From: Paractinoplanes tereljensis
GTDB taxonomy: Bacteria; Actinomycetota; Actinomycetes; Mycobacteriales; Micromonosporaceae
DNA: 64,000 bases
Assembly: GCF_016862435.1 (NCBI RefSeq)
Contig: NZ_BOMY01000060.1
Location: 62,001-126,000 of the forward strand
Reading direction: 5' to 3'
Position numbers and translations under genes: made by a program. Under the pieces are notes generated by a model that did no database searches, was not told the origin of the DNA, and saw only the letters and a list, made by a program, of their open reading frames with translations. This document shows, one piece after another, positions 26,378-34,834 of this stretch (positions within the stretch are counted from its first letter, which is position 1; every line of letters starts with the position of its first letter).

Positions 26378-28609
26378 TTACAGCGCGCCGTGGAAGGTGC
26401 GGGAGATGACGTCGTTCTGCTGCTCCCGGGTCAGGCGGACGAAGTTGACGGCGTAACCGGAGACCCGGATGGTCAGCTGCGGGTAGTTCTCCGGGTGGGC
26501 CATCGCGTCTTCCAGGGTGGCCCGGTCGAGCACGTTGACGTTCATGTGGAAGCCGTTGACGGCGTTGTAGCCGTCGAGCACGCCGACCAGGTTGGTGACC
26601 TGCTCGGGCTTGGTGTTGCCGAGGCCGGCCGGGGTGACCGTGGTGGTCAGCGAGATGCCGTCGAGGCTGTGCTCGTAGGGCAGCTTCGCGACCGACAGCG
26701 CCGCCGCGACCATGCCGTGCTTGTCGCGCCCGTTCATCGGGTTGGCGCCCGGTGCGAACGGCTCGCCGGCCCGGCGGCCGTCGGGGGTGTTGCCGGTGGC
26801 CTTGCCGTAGACGACGTTGGACGTGATGGTCAGCACCGACTGGGTGTGCATCGCGTCGCGGTAGGTCGGGTGCTTACGGATCTTCGACATGAAGATCTCG
26901 ACCAGCTCGGTGGCGATCTTGTCGGCCCGGTCGTCGTTGTTGCCGTACGCCGGGAACTCGCCCTCGGTCTCGTAGTCGGTGATCAGCCCGTCGTCGTTGC
27001 GCACCGGGCGGACGGTCGCGTGCTTGATCGCCGACAGCGAGTCGGCCACGACCGACAGGCCGGCGATGCCGCACGCCATGGTGCGCAGGATGTCCGAGTC
27101 GTGCAGGGCCATCTCGATGCGCTCGTAGGCGTACTTGTCGTGCATGTAGTGAATGATGTTGAGCGCGTCCACGTAGGTCTCGGCGAGCCAGTCCATCATC
27201 GTGTCGAACCGCTGCGCGACCTCGTCGTAACTGAGCACCGCGCCGGTCAGCGGCGGCAGGACCGGTCCGACCTGGACGCCGGTGATCTCGTCGCGGCCAC
27301 CGTTGATCGCGTAGAGCAGGGTCTTGGCCAGGTTGACCCGGGCGCCGAAGAACTGCATCTGCTTGCCGACCTCCATGGCCGAGACGCAGCAGGCGATCGC
27401 GGTGTCGTCGCCGTAGCGCGGCCGCATGAGCTCGTCGGATTCGTACTGGATCGCGCTCGTGTCGATCGACACCTGCGAGCAGAACCGCTTGAAGCCGTCG
27501 GGCAGCGCCGGCGACCAGAAGACGGTCATGTTCGGCTCGGGCGCCGGGCCGAGGTTGTAGAGGGTCTGCAGGTAGCGGAACGAGGTGCGGGTGACCAGCG
27601 GCCGGCCGTCCGCGCCGATGCCGCCGATCGACTCGGTGACCCAGGTCGGGTCGCCGGAGAACAGCGCGTCGTACTCCGGGGTGCGCAGGAAGCGCACTAT
27701 CCGCAGCTTGATCACGAAGTCGTCGATGAGCTCCTGCGCGGCCGCCTCGTCCAGCGAACCTTCCAAGATGTCGCGCTGCAGGTAGATGTCGAGGAAGGTG
27801 GAGGTGCGGCCGAGCGACATCGCCGCGCCGTTCTGCTCCTTCACGGCGGCCAGGTACGCGAAGTACAGCCACTGGATCGCCTCGCGCCCGCTCGACGCCG
27901 GGCCGGAGATGTCGTAGCCGTAGGAGGCGGCCATCTCCTTGAGCTCGGACAGCGCCCGGATCTGCTCGGACAGCTCCTCGCGCCGGCGGATGAGCGCCTC
28001 GGTGAACGGCGCGCGCGACGCGGCCTTGTCGGCCTTCTTCGCCGCGATCAGGTGGTCGACGCCGTAGAGGGCGACCCGGCGGTAATCGCCGATGATCCGG
28101 CCACGACCGTACGCGTCGGGCAGGCCGGTGATGATGTGGGCCTTGCGCGCGGCGAGGATGTTCGCGTCGTACACGTCGAAGACCCCGGAGTTGTGGGTCT
28201 TGCGGTACTTGGTGAAGATGTCGGCGACGACCGGGGACGGCTCATACCCGTACGTCCGGAGGCTGCCCTCGACCATCCGCCAGCCGCCGTTGGGGATGAT
28301 CGCGCGGCGAAGCGGAGCGTCGGTCTGCAGACCGACGATGAGCTCGGCGTCGCGGTCGATGTAGCCCGGACCGTGCGAGGTGATGGTCGACGGGGTGTCC
28401 GGGTCGACGTCGTAGACGCCGCGCTCGCGCTCCTCGGGGAACATCGCGGACAGCTTCGCCCAGACCGCCGTGGTGCGCTCGGTCGGCCCGGCGAGGAAGC
28501 CGCCATCACCGGTGTAGGGCGTGTAGTTGGCCTGGATGAAGTCACGGACAGCAACCTCGTTCTGCCAAGCACCCTCGGTGAATCCGCGCCACGCGTTCTT
28601 CTCGCTCAT
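26378..28609 (-). CDS. pflB: Formate C-acetyltransferase (pyruvate formate-lyase)
   Basis: The 743-aa glycyl radical enzyme converts pyruvate and CoA to formate and acetyl-CoA without oxygen. The adjacent catalytic cysteines are C407-C408 ([14 protein letters not shown]) and the radical glycine is G718 in RVSGYAVNF near the C-terminus. The start [10 protein letters not shown] matches the family N-terminus; the longer open frame upstream has no family likeness. It is followed by pflA and diverges from adhE. Two DosR-like boxes lie in the shared 238-bp gap, suggesting induction under low oxygen. Confidence 0.96.
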   Translation of the reverse strand: MSEKNAWRGFTEGAWQNEVAVRDFIQANYTPYTGDGGFLAGPTERTTAVWAKLSAMFPEERERGVYDVDPDTPSTITSHGPGYIDRDAELIVGLQTDAPLRRAIIPNGGWRMVEGSLRTYGYEPSPVVADIFTKYRKTHNSGVFDVYDANILAARKAHIITGLPDAYGRGRIIGDYRRVALYGVDHLIAAKKADKAASRAPFTEALIRRREELSEQIRALSELKEMAASYGYDISGPASSGREAIQWLYFAYLAAVKEQNGAAMSLGRTSTFLDIYLQRDILEGSLDEAAAQELIDDFVIKLRIVRFLRTPEYDALFSGDPTWVTESIGGIGADGRPLVTRTSFRYLQTLYNLGPAPEPNMTVFWSPALPDGFKRFCSQVSIDTSAIQYESDELMRPRYGDDTAIACCVSAMEVGKQMQFFGARVNLAKTLLYAINGGRDEITGVQVGPVLPPLTGAVLSYDEVAQRFDTMMDWLAETYVDALNIIHYMHDKYAYERIEMALHDSDILRTMACGIAGLSVVADSLSAIKHATVRPVRNDDGLITDYETEGEFPAYGNNDDRADKIATELVEIFMSKIRKHPTYRDAMHTQSVLTITSNVVYGKATGNTPDGRRAGEPFAPGANPMNGRDKHGMVAAALSVAKLPYEHSLDGISLTTTVTPAGLGNTKPEQVTNLVGVLDGYNAVNGFHMNVNVLDRATLEDAMAHPENYPQLTIRVSGYAVNFVRLTREQQNDVISRTFHGAL

Positions 28610-28668
28610 TGCGATGCCTCCCCTTGCCGGTCTCCGTCCACCGTCGCACCGGGGCGTGTGCGAACTAC

Positions 28669-28682
28669 AGGCCATTGGTCCC
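28669..28682. promoter_or_regulatory. DosR/DevR-like box 1 in the pflB-adhE gap
   Basis: Read on the minus strand, GGGACCAATGGCCT follows the GGGAC-N4-GnCC pattern, with the last base off consensus. It lies 60-73 bp upstream of the pflB start. It differs at only two positions from the box at 15826. Confidence 0.5.
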
Positions 28683-28745
28683 TACCGTTGCGGGCCGGGT
28701 GGCCTGAAACTGCACAGACCAGCCTAAACGGGCCCTTGGGAAGAC

Positions 28746-28759
28746 GGGCCAAAAGTCCC
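28746..28759. promoter_or_regulatory. DosR/DevR-like box 2 in the pflB-adhE gap
   Basis: GGGCCAAAAGTCCC matches the palindromic DosR consensus GGGAC-N4-GTCCC at nine of ten arm positions. It lies about 90-100 bp upstream of adhE and 140 bp from pflB. Confidence 0.55.
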
Positions 28760-28847
28760 GGCGACGGCCTGCCGGAAGCCCCTGAGGCTCATGCCGGGGG
28801 CGGAACAACGATGGGAGCACAGGCTCGACCGATGGGGTGAGGACGCG

Positions 28848-31415
28848 ATGACGGACATCGACACGCTGGTGACGAACGCTCTCAAGGCGCTCGACGACTA
28901 CAGCGCGTTCGACCAGGAACGAATCGACCGGATCGTCAAGAAGTCGTCGGTGGCGGCTCTCGACCGGCACGCCGCCCTGGCCCAGCTCGCGATCGACGAG
29001 ACCGGCCGCGGCGTGTTCGAGGACAAGGCGGTCAAGAACATCTTCGCGTGCGAGCACGTCACGCACAGCATGGCCAAGATGCGCACGGTCGGCGTGATCA
29101 GCGAGGACGAGATCAGCGGCATCATCGAGATCGCCGACCCGGTGGGCGTGGTCGCGGGCATCACCCCGGTGACCAACCCGACCTCCACCACCATCTTCAA
29201 GGCGCTGCTCGCGCTCAAGACCCGCAACCCGATCGTCTTCGCGTTCCACCCGGCCGCCCAGCGGTGCAGCGTCGAGGCGGCCCGCATCGTCCGGGACGCC
29301 GCGGTCGCGGCCGGCGCGCCGGTCAACTGCATCCAGTGGGTCGACGAGCCGTCGGTCGCCGCGACCTCCGAGCTCATGCACCACGCCGGTGTTTCCACGA
29401 TCCTCGCCACCGGCGGAAACGGCATGGTCCGCGCGGCCTACTCAACCGGGAAACCCGCGCTGGGCGTCGGCGCCGGCAACGTCCCGGCGTACGTCGAGAA
29501 GAGCGCCAAACTCAAGCGCGCCGTCAACGACATCGTGCTGTCCAAGTCCTTCGACAACGGCATGATCTGTGCCTCCGAGCAGGCCGTGATCATCGACGAA
29601 CCGGTCTACGACGCCGTCCTCGACGAATTCCGGGCGCTGCACGCGTACGTGTGCAGCCCGGAGGAGAAGCAGCAGCTCGAGAGGTTCATCTTCGGCGTCG
29701 CGGCCCGCGGCGCGAATTGCGCGGAAGCGAAGCTGAACGCGGCGGTCGTCGGCCGGCCCGCCACCTGGATCGCCGAGCAGGCCGGGTTCGCGGTGCCGGC
29801 CCAGACCTCGATCCTCCTGGCCGAGGTCGGCGAGGTCGGCCCGAGCGAGCCGCTGACCCGGGAGAAGCTGTGCCCGGTGCTGGCCGTGCTGCACGCCGGG
29901 AGCCGCGCCGACGGCCTGCGCCTGGCCGCCGAGATGGTGGAGTTCCACGGCCTGGGCCACAGCGCCGTCATCCACACCGAGGACGCCGCCCTGGCCCGCG
30001 AGTTCGGCGAGAAGGTCAAGGCGGTCCGGGTGATCTGGAACTCGCCGGCGTCGCAGGGCGGCATCGGCGACATGTACAACGCGTTCCTCCCCTCCCTCAC
30101 TCTGGGTTGCGGCAGCTACGGGCACAACTCGGTGTCGAACAACGTCTCGGCGGTGAACCTCATCAACATCAAGCGCATCGGCCGGCGGACGAACAACCTG
30201 CAGTGGTTCAAGGTCCCGTCGAAGATCTACTTCGAGCCGCAGTCCATCCGCTACCTGACCGACATGCCGGACGTGCAGCGGGTCACCGTCGTGACCGACG
30301 ACGCGATGACCCGGCTGGGCTTCGTCGACCGGCTCAACCGGGTGCTGCAGCGCCGGCCCAACCAGGTCGCCCTGCAGATCATCGACGACGTCGAGCCGGA
30401 ACCGCGGATGACCACGGTGGACCGCGGCGCCGCCCTGATGCGGTCGTTCAAGCCCGACACGATCATCGCGCTGGGCGGCGGCTCGGCGATGGACGCGGCC
30501 AAGGTCATGTGGCTGAAGTACGAGCACCCCGAGATCGACTTCGAGGACATGCGGGAGAAGTTCTTCGACATCCGCAAGCGGGCGTTCGCGTTCCCGCCGC
30601 TCGGCGACCGGGCCAAGCTGGTCTGCATCCCGACCACCTCGGGCACCGGCGCCGAGGTGACCCCGTTCGCGGTGATCACCGACCACCGCACCGGCAAGAA
30701 ATACCCGCTCGCCGACTACGCGCTCACCCCCACCGTCGCGATCATCGACCCGGTGCTGACCGCCAGCCTGCCCCGGGTCATCGCCGCCGACAGCGGCTTC
30801 GACGCCCTCACCCACGCGATCGAGGCGTACGTGTCGGTCTACGCCAACGACTTCACCGACGGCCTGGCCCTGCACGCGATCCGGCTGATCTTCGCCAACC
30901 TGGCGAAGTCGGTGAACGACGCCGACCCGGACGCCCGCGAGCGGATGCACAACGCCGGCACGATCGCCGGCATGGCGTTCGGCAGCGCGTTCCTCGGCAT
31001 CGTGCACGCGATGGCGCACACCCTGGGTGGCACCTTCCACATCGCCCACGGGCGCACCAACGCGGTGCTGCTGCCGCACGTGATCCGCTACAACGGCACG
31101 GTGCCGACCAAGCTGTCCGGCTGGCCGAAATACGAGAGCTACCGGGCGCCGGAGCGGTTCGCCGACATCGCCCGGATGCTGGGCCTCGCCGCGCCCGGCC
31201 CGGAATCACTGGCCGAGGCGGTCGAACAGTTGCGGGACGCGGTCGGCATCGAACCGTCGTTCGCCAAGCTCGGCATCGACGAAAAAGAATTCTTGGCGGC
31301 GCTGCCGCAACAGGCCCTCAACGCGTACGAGGACCAGTGCGCCCCGGCCAACCCGCGGATGCCGATGCTGGACGACATGCAGCAGTTGATGACGACGGCT
31401 TACTACGGGGCCTGA
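28848..31415 (+). CDS. adhE: Bifunctional acetaldehyde-CoA/alcohol dehydrogenase
   Basis: The 855-aa protein fuses an N-terminal aldehyde dehydrogenase (catalytic C241 in NGMICASEQ; GITPVTNPTST near the start) to a C-terminal iron-dependent alcohol dehydrogenase (IALGGGSAMDAAK, CIPTTSGTGAEVTPFAVI, and metal-binding His in HAMAHTLGGTFHIAHG). It reduces acetyl-CoA to ethanol with two NADH, regenerating NAD+ in fermentation. ATG 28848 is preceded by GGTGAGGA; the frame upstream has no family match. Divergent from pflBA, it completes an acetyl-CoA to ethanol route. Confidence 0.96.
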   Translation: MTDIDTLVTNALKALDDYSAFDQERIDRIVKKSSVAALDRHAALAQLAIDETGRGVFEDKAVKNIFACEHVTHSMAKMRTVGVISEDEISGIIEIADPVGVVAGITPVTNPTSTTIFKALLALKTRNPIVFAFHPAAQRCSVEAARIVRDAAVAAGAPVNCIQWVDEPSVAATSELMHHAGVSTILATGGNGMVRAAYSTGKPALGVGAGNVPAYVEKSAKLKRAVNDIVLSKSFDNGMICASEQAVIIDEPVYDAVLDEFRALHAYVCSPEEKQQLERFIFGVAARGANCAEAKLNAAVVGRPATWIAEQAGFAVPAQTSILLAEVGEVGPSEPLTREKLCPVLAVLHAGSRADGLRLAAEMVEFHGLGHSAVIHTEDAALAREFGEKVKAVRVIWNSPASQGGIGDMYNAFLPSLTLGCGSYGHNSVSNNVSAVNLINIKRIGRRTNNLQWFKVPSKIYFEPQSIRYLTDMPDVQRVTVVTDDAMTRLGFVDRLNRVLQRRPNQVALQIIDDVEPEPRMTTVDRGAALMRSFKPDTIIALGGGSAMDAAKVMWLKYEHPEIDFEDMREKFFDIRKRAFAFPPLGDRAKLVCIPTTSGTGAEVTPFAVITDHRTGKKYPLADYALTPTVAIIDPVLTASLPRVIAADSGFDALTHAIEAYVSVYANDFTDGLALHAIRLIFANLAKSVNDADPDARERMHNAGTIAGMAFGSAFLGIVHAMAHTLGGTFHIAHGRTNAVLLPHVIRYNGTVPTKLSGWPKYESYRAPERFADIARMLGLAAPGPESLAEAVEQLRDAVGIEPSFAKLGIDEKEFLAALPQQALNAYEDQCAPANPRMPMLDDMQQLMTTAYYGA

Positions 31416-31492
31416 AAGATTTCGACGGTGTTGCAAGGATTTGCAATCTGACGCGCTGATCGTAGGCTGTCGATGCCTACTTCCACTGAGGA

Positions 31493-31519
31493 CGGCCACC
31501 ACGAGTTTGCTGGTGGCCG
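31493..31519 (+). promoter_or_regulatory. Hairpin in the leader between adhE and the Cys-domain protein gene
   Basis: CGGCCACCA and TGGTGGCCG form a perfect 9-bp stem with a 9-nt loop, 27 bp before the next GTG. It could end adhE transcripts or shape the leader of the following gene; no T-run follows directly. TTGCAA occurs twice at 31434-31450 upstream. Confidence 0.4.
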
Positions 31520-31545
31520 CCCTTTGCGCACCCCACAGGAGCACT

Positions 31546-32112
31546 GTGCGATCGATCAGCAAGTTCTTGCTGGCTGCCCTCGTCGGACTGGCCGGCGCGC
31601 TGGCCGCCCTCACCCCGGCCGCCGCGGCAACCGGCCCGCAGCAACTCGGCCCGCAGCAACTCGGCGGGCTCGACCTCGGCGCGTACTGCCGCTCGATCGG
31701 CGCGGCCGACGCGGTGCTGACCGGCTCGACCGCCTACGACTGGCACTGCACCGGCACCGACGGCGGGCTCGGCGACCTCACCTTCGCGGCGGCCTGCCGC
31801 TGGACGTACGCCACCGGCGACGCCGTCGACCGGATCGGCGACTTCCGCGATCCGGCCTCGGTGTCCTGCTGGCGGGTCACCCCCACGGTCGTCGCGCCGG
31901 ACTTCACGAACTACTGCACGTCGACCGGGCACAGCGCGGCGGCCCTGCTCGGCACCACCGCGTACGACTGGCACTGCGTCTCCTACAACCGCAGCGGCCC
32001 GACCTACTACGACGTCAGCGTCCCGGCGGTCTGCGCCTACACCGTCGGCAGCGCCACGATCGACCGGTTCAGCAACTACTACGACTCCGCCACCTGGGAG
32101 TGCCGGGTCTGA
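31546..32112 (+). CDS. Secreted protein with two duplicated Cys/Trp domains
   Basis: The 188-aa protein starts with GTG and AGGAG 4 nt upstream. The signal peptide MRSISKFLLAALVGLAGALAAL ends near AAAATG. The mature part is a tandem duplication of about 70 residues: YCRSIGAADAVLTGSTAYDWHC...C...W and YCTSTGHSAAALLGTTAYDWHC...C...W, each with the motif G(S/T)TAYDWHC and four Cys. Such domains occur in actinomycete secreted proteins of unknown role. The pattern suggests disulphide-bonded beta modules, possibly binding cell wall or sugars. It is convergent with the protease, with a 13-bp terminator between. Confidence 0.72.
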   Translation: MRSISKFLLAALVGLAGALAALTPAAAATGPQQLGPQQLGGLDLGAYCRSIGAADAVLTGSTAYDWHCTGTDGGLGDLTFAAACRWTYATGDAVDRIGDFRDPASVSCWRVTPTVVAPDFTNYCTSTGHSAAALLGTTAYDWHCVSYNRSGPTYYDVSVPAVCAYTVGSATIDRFSNYYDSATWECRV

Positions 32113-32119
32113 ACACGCC

Positions 32120-32154
32120 GCCGGCCCGCTCCCGACGTTCAGGAGCGGGCCGGC
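32120..32154. terminator. Bidirectional terminator, 13-bp stem
   Basis: GCCGGCCCGCTCC (32120-32132) pairs perfectly with 32142-32154 around a 9-nt loop. It lies 8 bp after the Cys-domain gene and 15 bp from the protease stop, so it can serve both convergent genes. Confidence 0.8.
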
Positions 32155-32169
32155 TTGGCATTTCAACCC

Positions 32170-34059
32170 TCAGGCGCGGGCGGTGTACTTCGCGGCCGTC
32201 ACGCTGCTGCCGCTGGGGGTGGTCACCGTGACCAGGTAGCTGCCGGCCGCGGTGGCCGGGACCGTCACCTGCAGCTTGGTGTCGGAGAGCACCTGGAACG
32301 GGACCTCGGTGTCACCGAGCCGCACGCTGGTGGCCCCGGTGAAGCTGGAGCCGGCGACGGTCACCACCGCGCCCTTGGTGGCCGAGCCGGCCGACGGGCT
32401 GAGCGAGCTCACCGTCGGCGCCGGGGCGACGTAGGTGAGGCTGATCGGGTCGGTGCTGCCGCCGGCCGCCTTGATCACGACCGGGACGGTGCCGGCCGCG
32501 TGGGCCGGGACGGTCAGCTTCAGCTGGGTGTCCGAGACCCGGGTGAGCCCGACGTTCCTGCCGTCGACGGTGGCGCTGACCGTGCCGACGAACGACGTAC
32601 CGGTCACGACCAGCGCGGTGCCGGTCTTGGTGGTGACCGAGGTGGCGCTCAGCGACGTCACGGTCGGCGCGGCCGGGGCCACATAGGTCAGCGGCAGCGA
32701 GACGGTCCCGCCGGCGGTGGTGATGGTGACGTCGGCCGAGCCGGCCGCCCGGACCGGCGCGGTGAAGGTCAGCGACGTCGCGGTGACGTTCCGCGGGCTC
32801 GCGACCACGCCGCCCACCTTGACCGTGGCTCCGGTGAGGTTCGTGCCGGTCAGCGTGACCGGGGTGCCGCCGAGGGTGGTCACGGTGGCCGGGGCCAGCG
32901 CGGTCAGAGCCGGCGCCGGGGTGGCGTAGGTGAACTTGTCGGCGGCGACCACGGCGCTGGTGCCGGCACCGTTCGTCACGGTCACGTCGACGACCGTGCC
33001 GACCTTCTGGCCGGCCGGGACGACCGCGGCGATCGCGGCGGCGCCGCCGTCGGTGGTGACGTTGGTGAAGTCGGCGGTGACCGTGCCGAAGCTGACCTTG
33101 GTGACGCCGGTCAGGTTGGTGCCGATGATGGTGACGGTGGTACCGCCCGCGGCCTTGGCCGCCGACAGGCCGGTGACCTTGGGCGTGCCGACGGTGGCCT
33201 GACCCTTGTCGCTGACCCCGGCCACGGTGTAGCCCGCGACCACACTGCCGTTCACGAACGACCAGGCCAGCTTGGCGTCCCCGGAACTGCCCCAGCGGGT
33301 TCCCCACGAGTTACGGATGATCAGACCGGTCGAGTCGTAGCCGTACGCGGTCACCTGGTGGTAGCCGCGCAGCGCGCCCGAGGTGCTGCTGTACGCGTCC
33401 ATCGACTTGACGGAGTCGAACGCCGAGTACACCGGAATGGTGATCGACACCGGCGTCCCGTCGGCCAGCGACTGCTGGATGGCCGCCTGCGCCCGGGTGC
33501 CGCCCTGCACGCCGGCGAACAGCGTGGTCCAGCCGGTGAGCTTGTAGTTCGCCGCGTTGGCGACCTGGTCGGCGGTGGGCGCGACGCTGTAGTTGGTGGT
33601 GCCCTGCCAGTAGTCGGCCTGGGTGTCGATGCCCTCGGTCTGCTCGTTGCGCAGCGCGGCCGACACCGACAGGCCGGTGTTCGGTCCGGGCGTGCCCTGC
33701 ACGGTGCGCATGTACAGGTAGAGGGGCGCGTAGGGCACCCCGGCGCCGGCGATGCCACGGGCGTAGTAGCCGCTGAGGCTGTACCCGATCGACCAGGCCA
33801 CGCACGAGCCGACCTGTCCCTGGTCACCGACGGCGGGCGCACCGGCCCGCAGGTCGACACTCGCCGGCAGGGTGCCGAGGGCCCGGATCTTGAACTTGGC
33901 CGCAACCTTCGCCGTGGGTGCCAGCGCTCCGGTGGGGTGGACGGTGCCGGAGGTGCGGGTGGCGGCGGCGGCCGGAATCGCCGGCAGCGCGACCGCACCG
34001 GTGGCGACGAAGGCCGCCGCCAGGATTCCGTGGCTGACGGGTCGGGTGTTGCGACGCAT
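32170..34059 (-). CDS. Secreted papain-like (C1) protease with four IPT/TIG domains
   Basis: The 629-aa protein has AAGGAG 6 nt before ATG 34059. A signal peptide ends near AAAATR. The C1 peptidase part has Q80/C86 in GDQGQVGSCVAWS, the catalytic His in RGYHQVTAYGYD and Asn in IIRNSWGTRWG. Four consecutive IPT/TIG Ig-like domains follow, each starting with P.VT.LS...GG..VT..GT.LTG. It is probably a cell-surface or secreted cysteine protease; the TIG array may position it or bind ligands. Such C1-TIG fusions are uncommon but known in actinomycetes. Confidence 0.88.
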   Translation of the reverse strand: MRRNTRPVSHGILAAAFVATGAVALPAIPAAAATRTSGTVHPTGALAPTAKVAAKFKIRALGTLPASVDLRAGAPAVGDQGQVGSCVAWSIGYSLSGYYARGIAGAGVPYAPLYLYMRTVQGTPGPNTGLSVSAALRNEQTEGIDTQADYWQGTTNYSVAPTADQVANAANYKLTGWTTLFAGVQGGTRAQAAIQQSLADGTPVSITIPVYSAFDSVKSMDAYSSTSGALRGYHQVTAYGYDSTGLIIRNSWGTRWGSSGDAKLAWSFVNGSVVAGYTVAGVSDKGQATVGTPKVTGLSAAKAAGGTTVTIIGTNLTGVTKVSFGTVTADFTNVTTDGGAAAIAAVVPAGQKVGTVVDVTVTNGAGTSAVVAADKFTYATPAPALTALAPATVTTLGGTPVTLTGTNLTGATVKVGGVVASPRNVTATSLTFTAPVRAAGSADVTITTAGGTVSLPLTYVAPAAPTVTSLSATSVTTKTGTALVVTGTSFVGTVSATVDGRNVGLTRVSDTQLKLTVPAHAAGTVPVVIKAAGGSTDPISLTYVAPAPTVSSLSPSAGSATKGAVVTVAGSSFTGATSVRLGDTEVPFQVLSDTKLQVTVPATAAGSYLVTVTTPSGSSVTAAKYTARA

Positions 34060-34191
34060 CCGTACTCCTTCCGGGGCCGCGTCCCGGCAACGGGAAGCGC
34101 GACCCGAGGGGTCGATTCGTGCCGTGATCTTCGGCAGCCGCCGTTGATCTAGAACGGAATCGACGGGAGCAGTTCGGTTGCACGGACGGAA

Positions 34192-34234
34192 CATGACACG
34201 CAGGCCGCTAGTTGACTAGCGCCCAGGTGTCATG
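34192..34234. repeat. Long imperfect inverted repeat upstream of the protease
   Basis: CATGACAC at 34192 pairs with GTGTCATG ending at 34234, and inside it CGCTAGT-TG-ACTAGCG (34206-34221) is a perfect dyad. The whole is a 43-bp near-palindrome 133 bp upstream of the protease start. It may be an operator or a second termination structure. Confidence 0.6.
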
Positions 34235-34251
34235 CGACCCTTCCGGGGCAC

Positions 34252-34296
34252 AAAACGATCGGTGCAGCCGACTGTTCGAGTCGACTGCACCGATCG
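34252..34296 (-). terminator. Terminator of the 56-aa ORF (minus strand)
   Basis: A 12-bp stem CGATCGGTGCAG / CTGCACCGATCG at 34256-34267 and 34285-34296 has further pairing inside. On the minus strand it is followed by TTTTG, the form of an intrinsic terminator. It ends the small ORF at 34347 and separates it from the protease gene. Confidence 0.7.
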
Positions 34297-34346
34297 CGGA
34301 CTTCCATGAGGGCCGGGGGCTGCGGTAACAGCCTTCCCGAGAGACG

Positions 34347-34517
34347 TCAGCCGACAAGCGCGAGGAGGACGCCCGAAGATTCAACCAGCCACTTCACCCA
34401 CTGGATGGTGGCGGCAACGGCGTCGTGAGCCAGCCCTCCGAGACTCGACTGCAAAGGAGCAGCGACGGAGAGGTGCGCATCGGCAACCGGCAACGCTGCC
34501 AGCATGAACGAAACCAT
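34347..34517 (-). CDS. Small 56-aa amphipathic protein of unknown function
   Basis: A frame of 56 codons begins MVSFMLAALPVAD and ends VESSGVLLALVG. AGGGAG lies 5 nt before the ATG, a stem-loop sits just upstream of that, and a strong minus-strand terminator follows 51 bp after the stop. The product has hydrophobic ends and an amphipathic helix (AATIQWVKWLVE), like small membrane-active or leaderless peptides. I do not recognise it. The self-contained transcription unit is the best argument that it is real. Confidence 0.5.
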   Translation of the reverse strand: MVSFMLAALPVADAHLSVAAPLQSSLGGLAHDAVAATIQWVKWLVESSGVLLALVG

Positions 34518-34531
34518 GAATCTCCCTTAAT

Positions 34532-34553
34532 CGGCGGCCGTGGATGGCCGCCG
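34532..34553 (-). promoter_or_regulatory. 5'-leader hairpin of the 56-aa ORF
   Basis: CGGCGGCC and GGCCGCCG form a perfect 8-bp stem with a 6-nt loop, ending 15 bp before the ATG and just ahead of the ribosome-binding site. It may affect translation. Confidence 0.4.
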
Positions 34554-34556
34554 GTC

Positions 34557-34584
34557 AGGATACGAGGAGATCCACTCGCTTGAA
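34557..34584 (-). promoter_or_regulatory. Candidate promoter of the 56-aa ORF
   Basis: On the minus strand TTCAAG (34584-34579) and TATCCT (34562-34557) are 16 bp apart, immediately ahead of the leader hairpin. The remaining 34585-34834 holds no convincing gene; its GC content is lower than in the flanks. Confidence 0.3.
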
Positions 34585-34834
34585 CACTCTCACTTTTCGG
34601 TCATAAGGTGCGAACGTGGAGGTCTTTGTCCCCCGTCACGTACTTGTGATCGATATGCGACAAGTCCAAGTTGGAGTGTAACGACTTGACTGTTGCCGGA
34701 ACCCGTGAATCAGATTCGGATTTTTCCACACCGTCGCATCGGCGTTTCGCTTGTTCTGACACATCACCGCTACGACACATCGGCCCTCCTCGCCGCCGTT
34801 AACATGAGGTCCTGTCACGACCGGGGGGACGTGC

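Noticed and set aside
26390-28840. 816-codon plus-strand frame opposite pflB
   Set aside because: pflB is certain; the other frame is low-complexity Val/Gly/Arg.
31477-32166. 229-codon minus-strand frame opposite the Cys-domain gene
   Set aside because: Val/Ala/Gly/Arg shadow; the plus frame has a signal peptide and conserved Cys pattern.
34686-34716. TTGACT with CAGATT as promoter for the Bell/NLR operon
   Set aside because: Spacing of 19 bp and a poor -10; not reliable.
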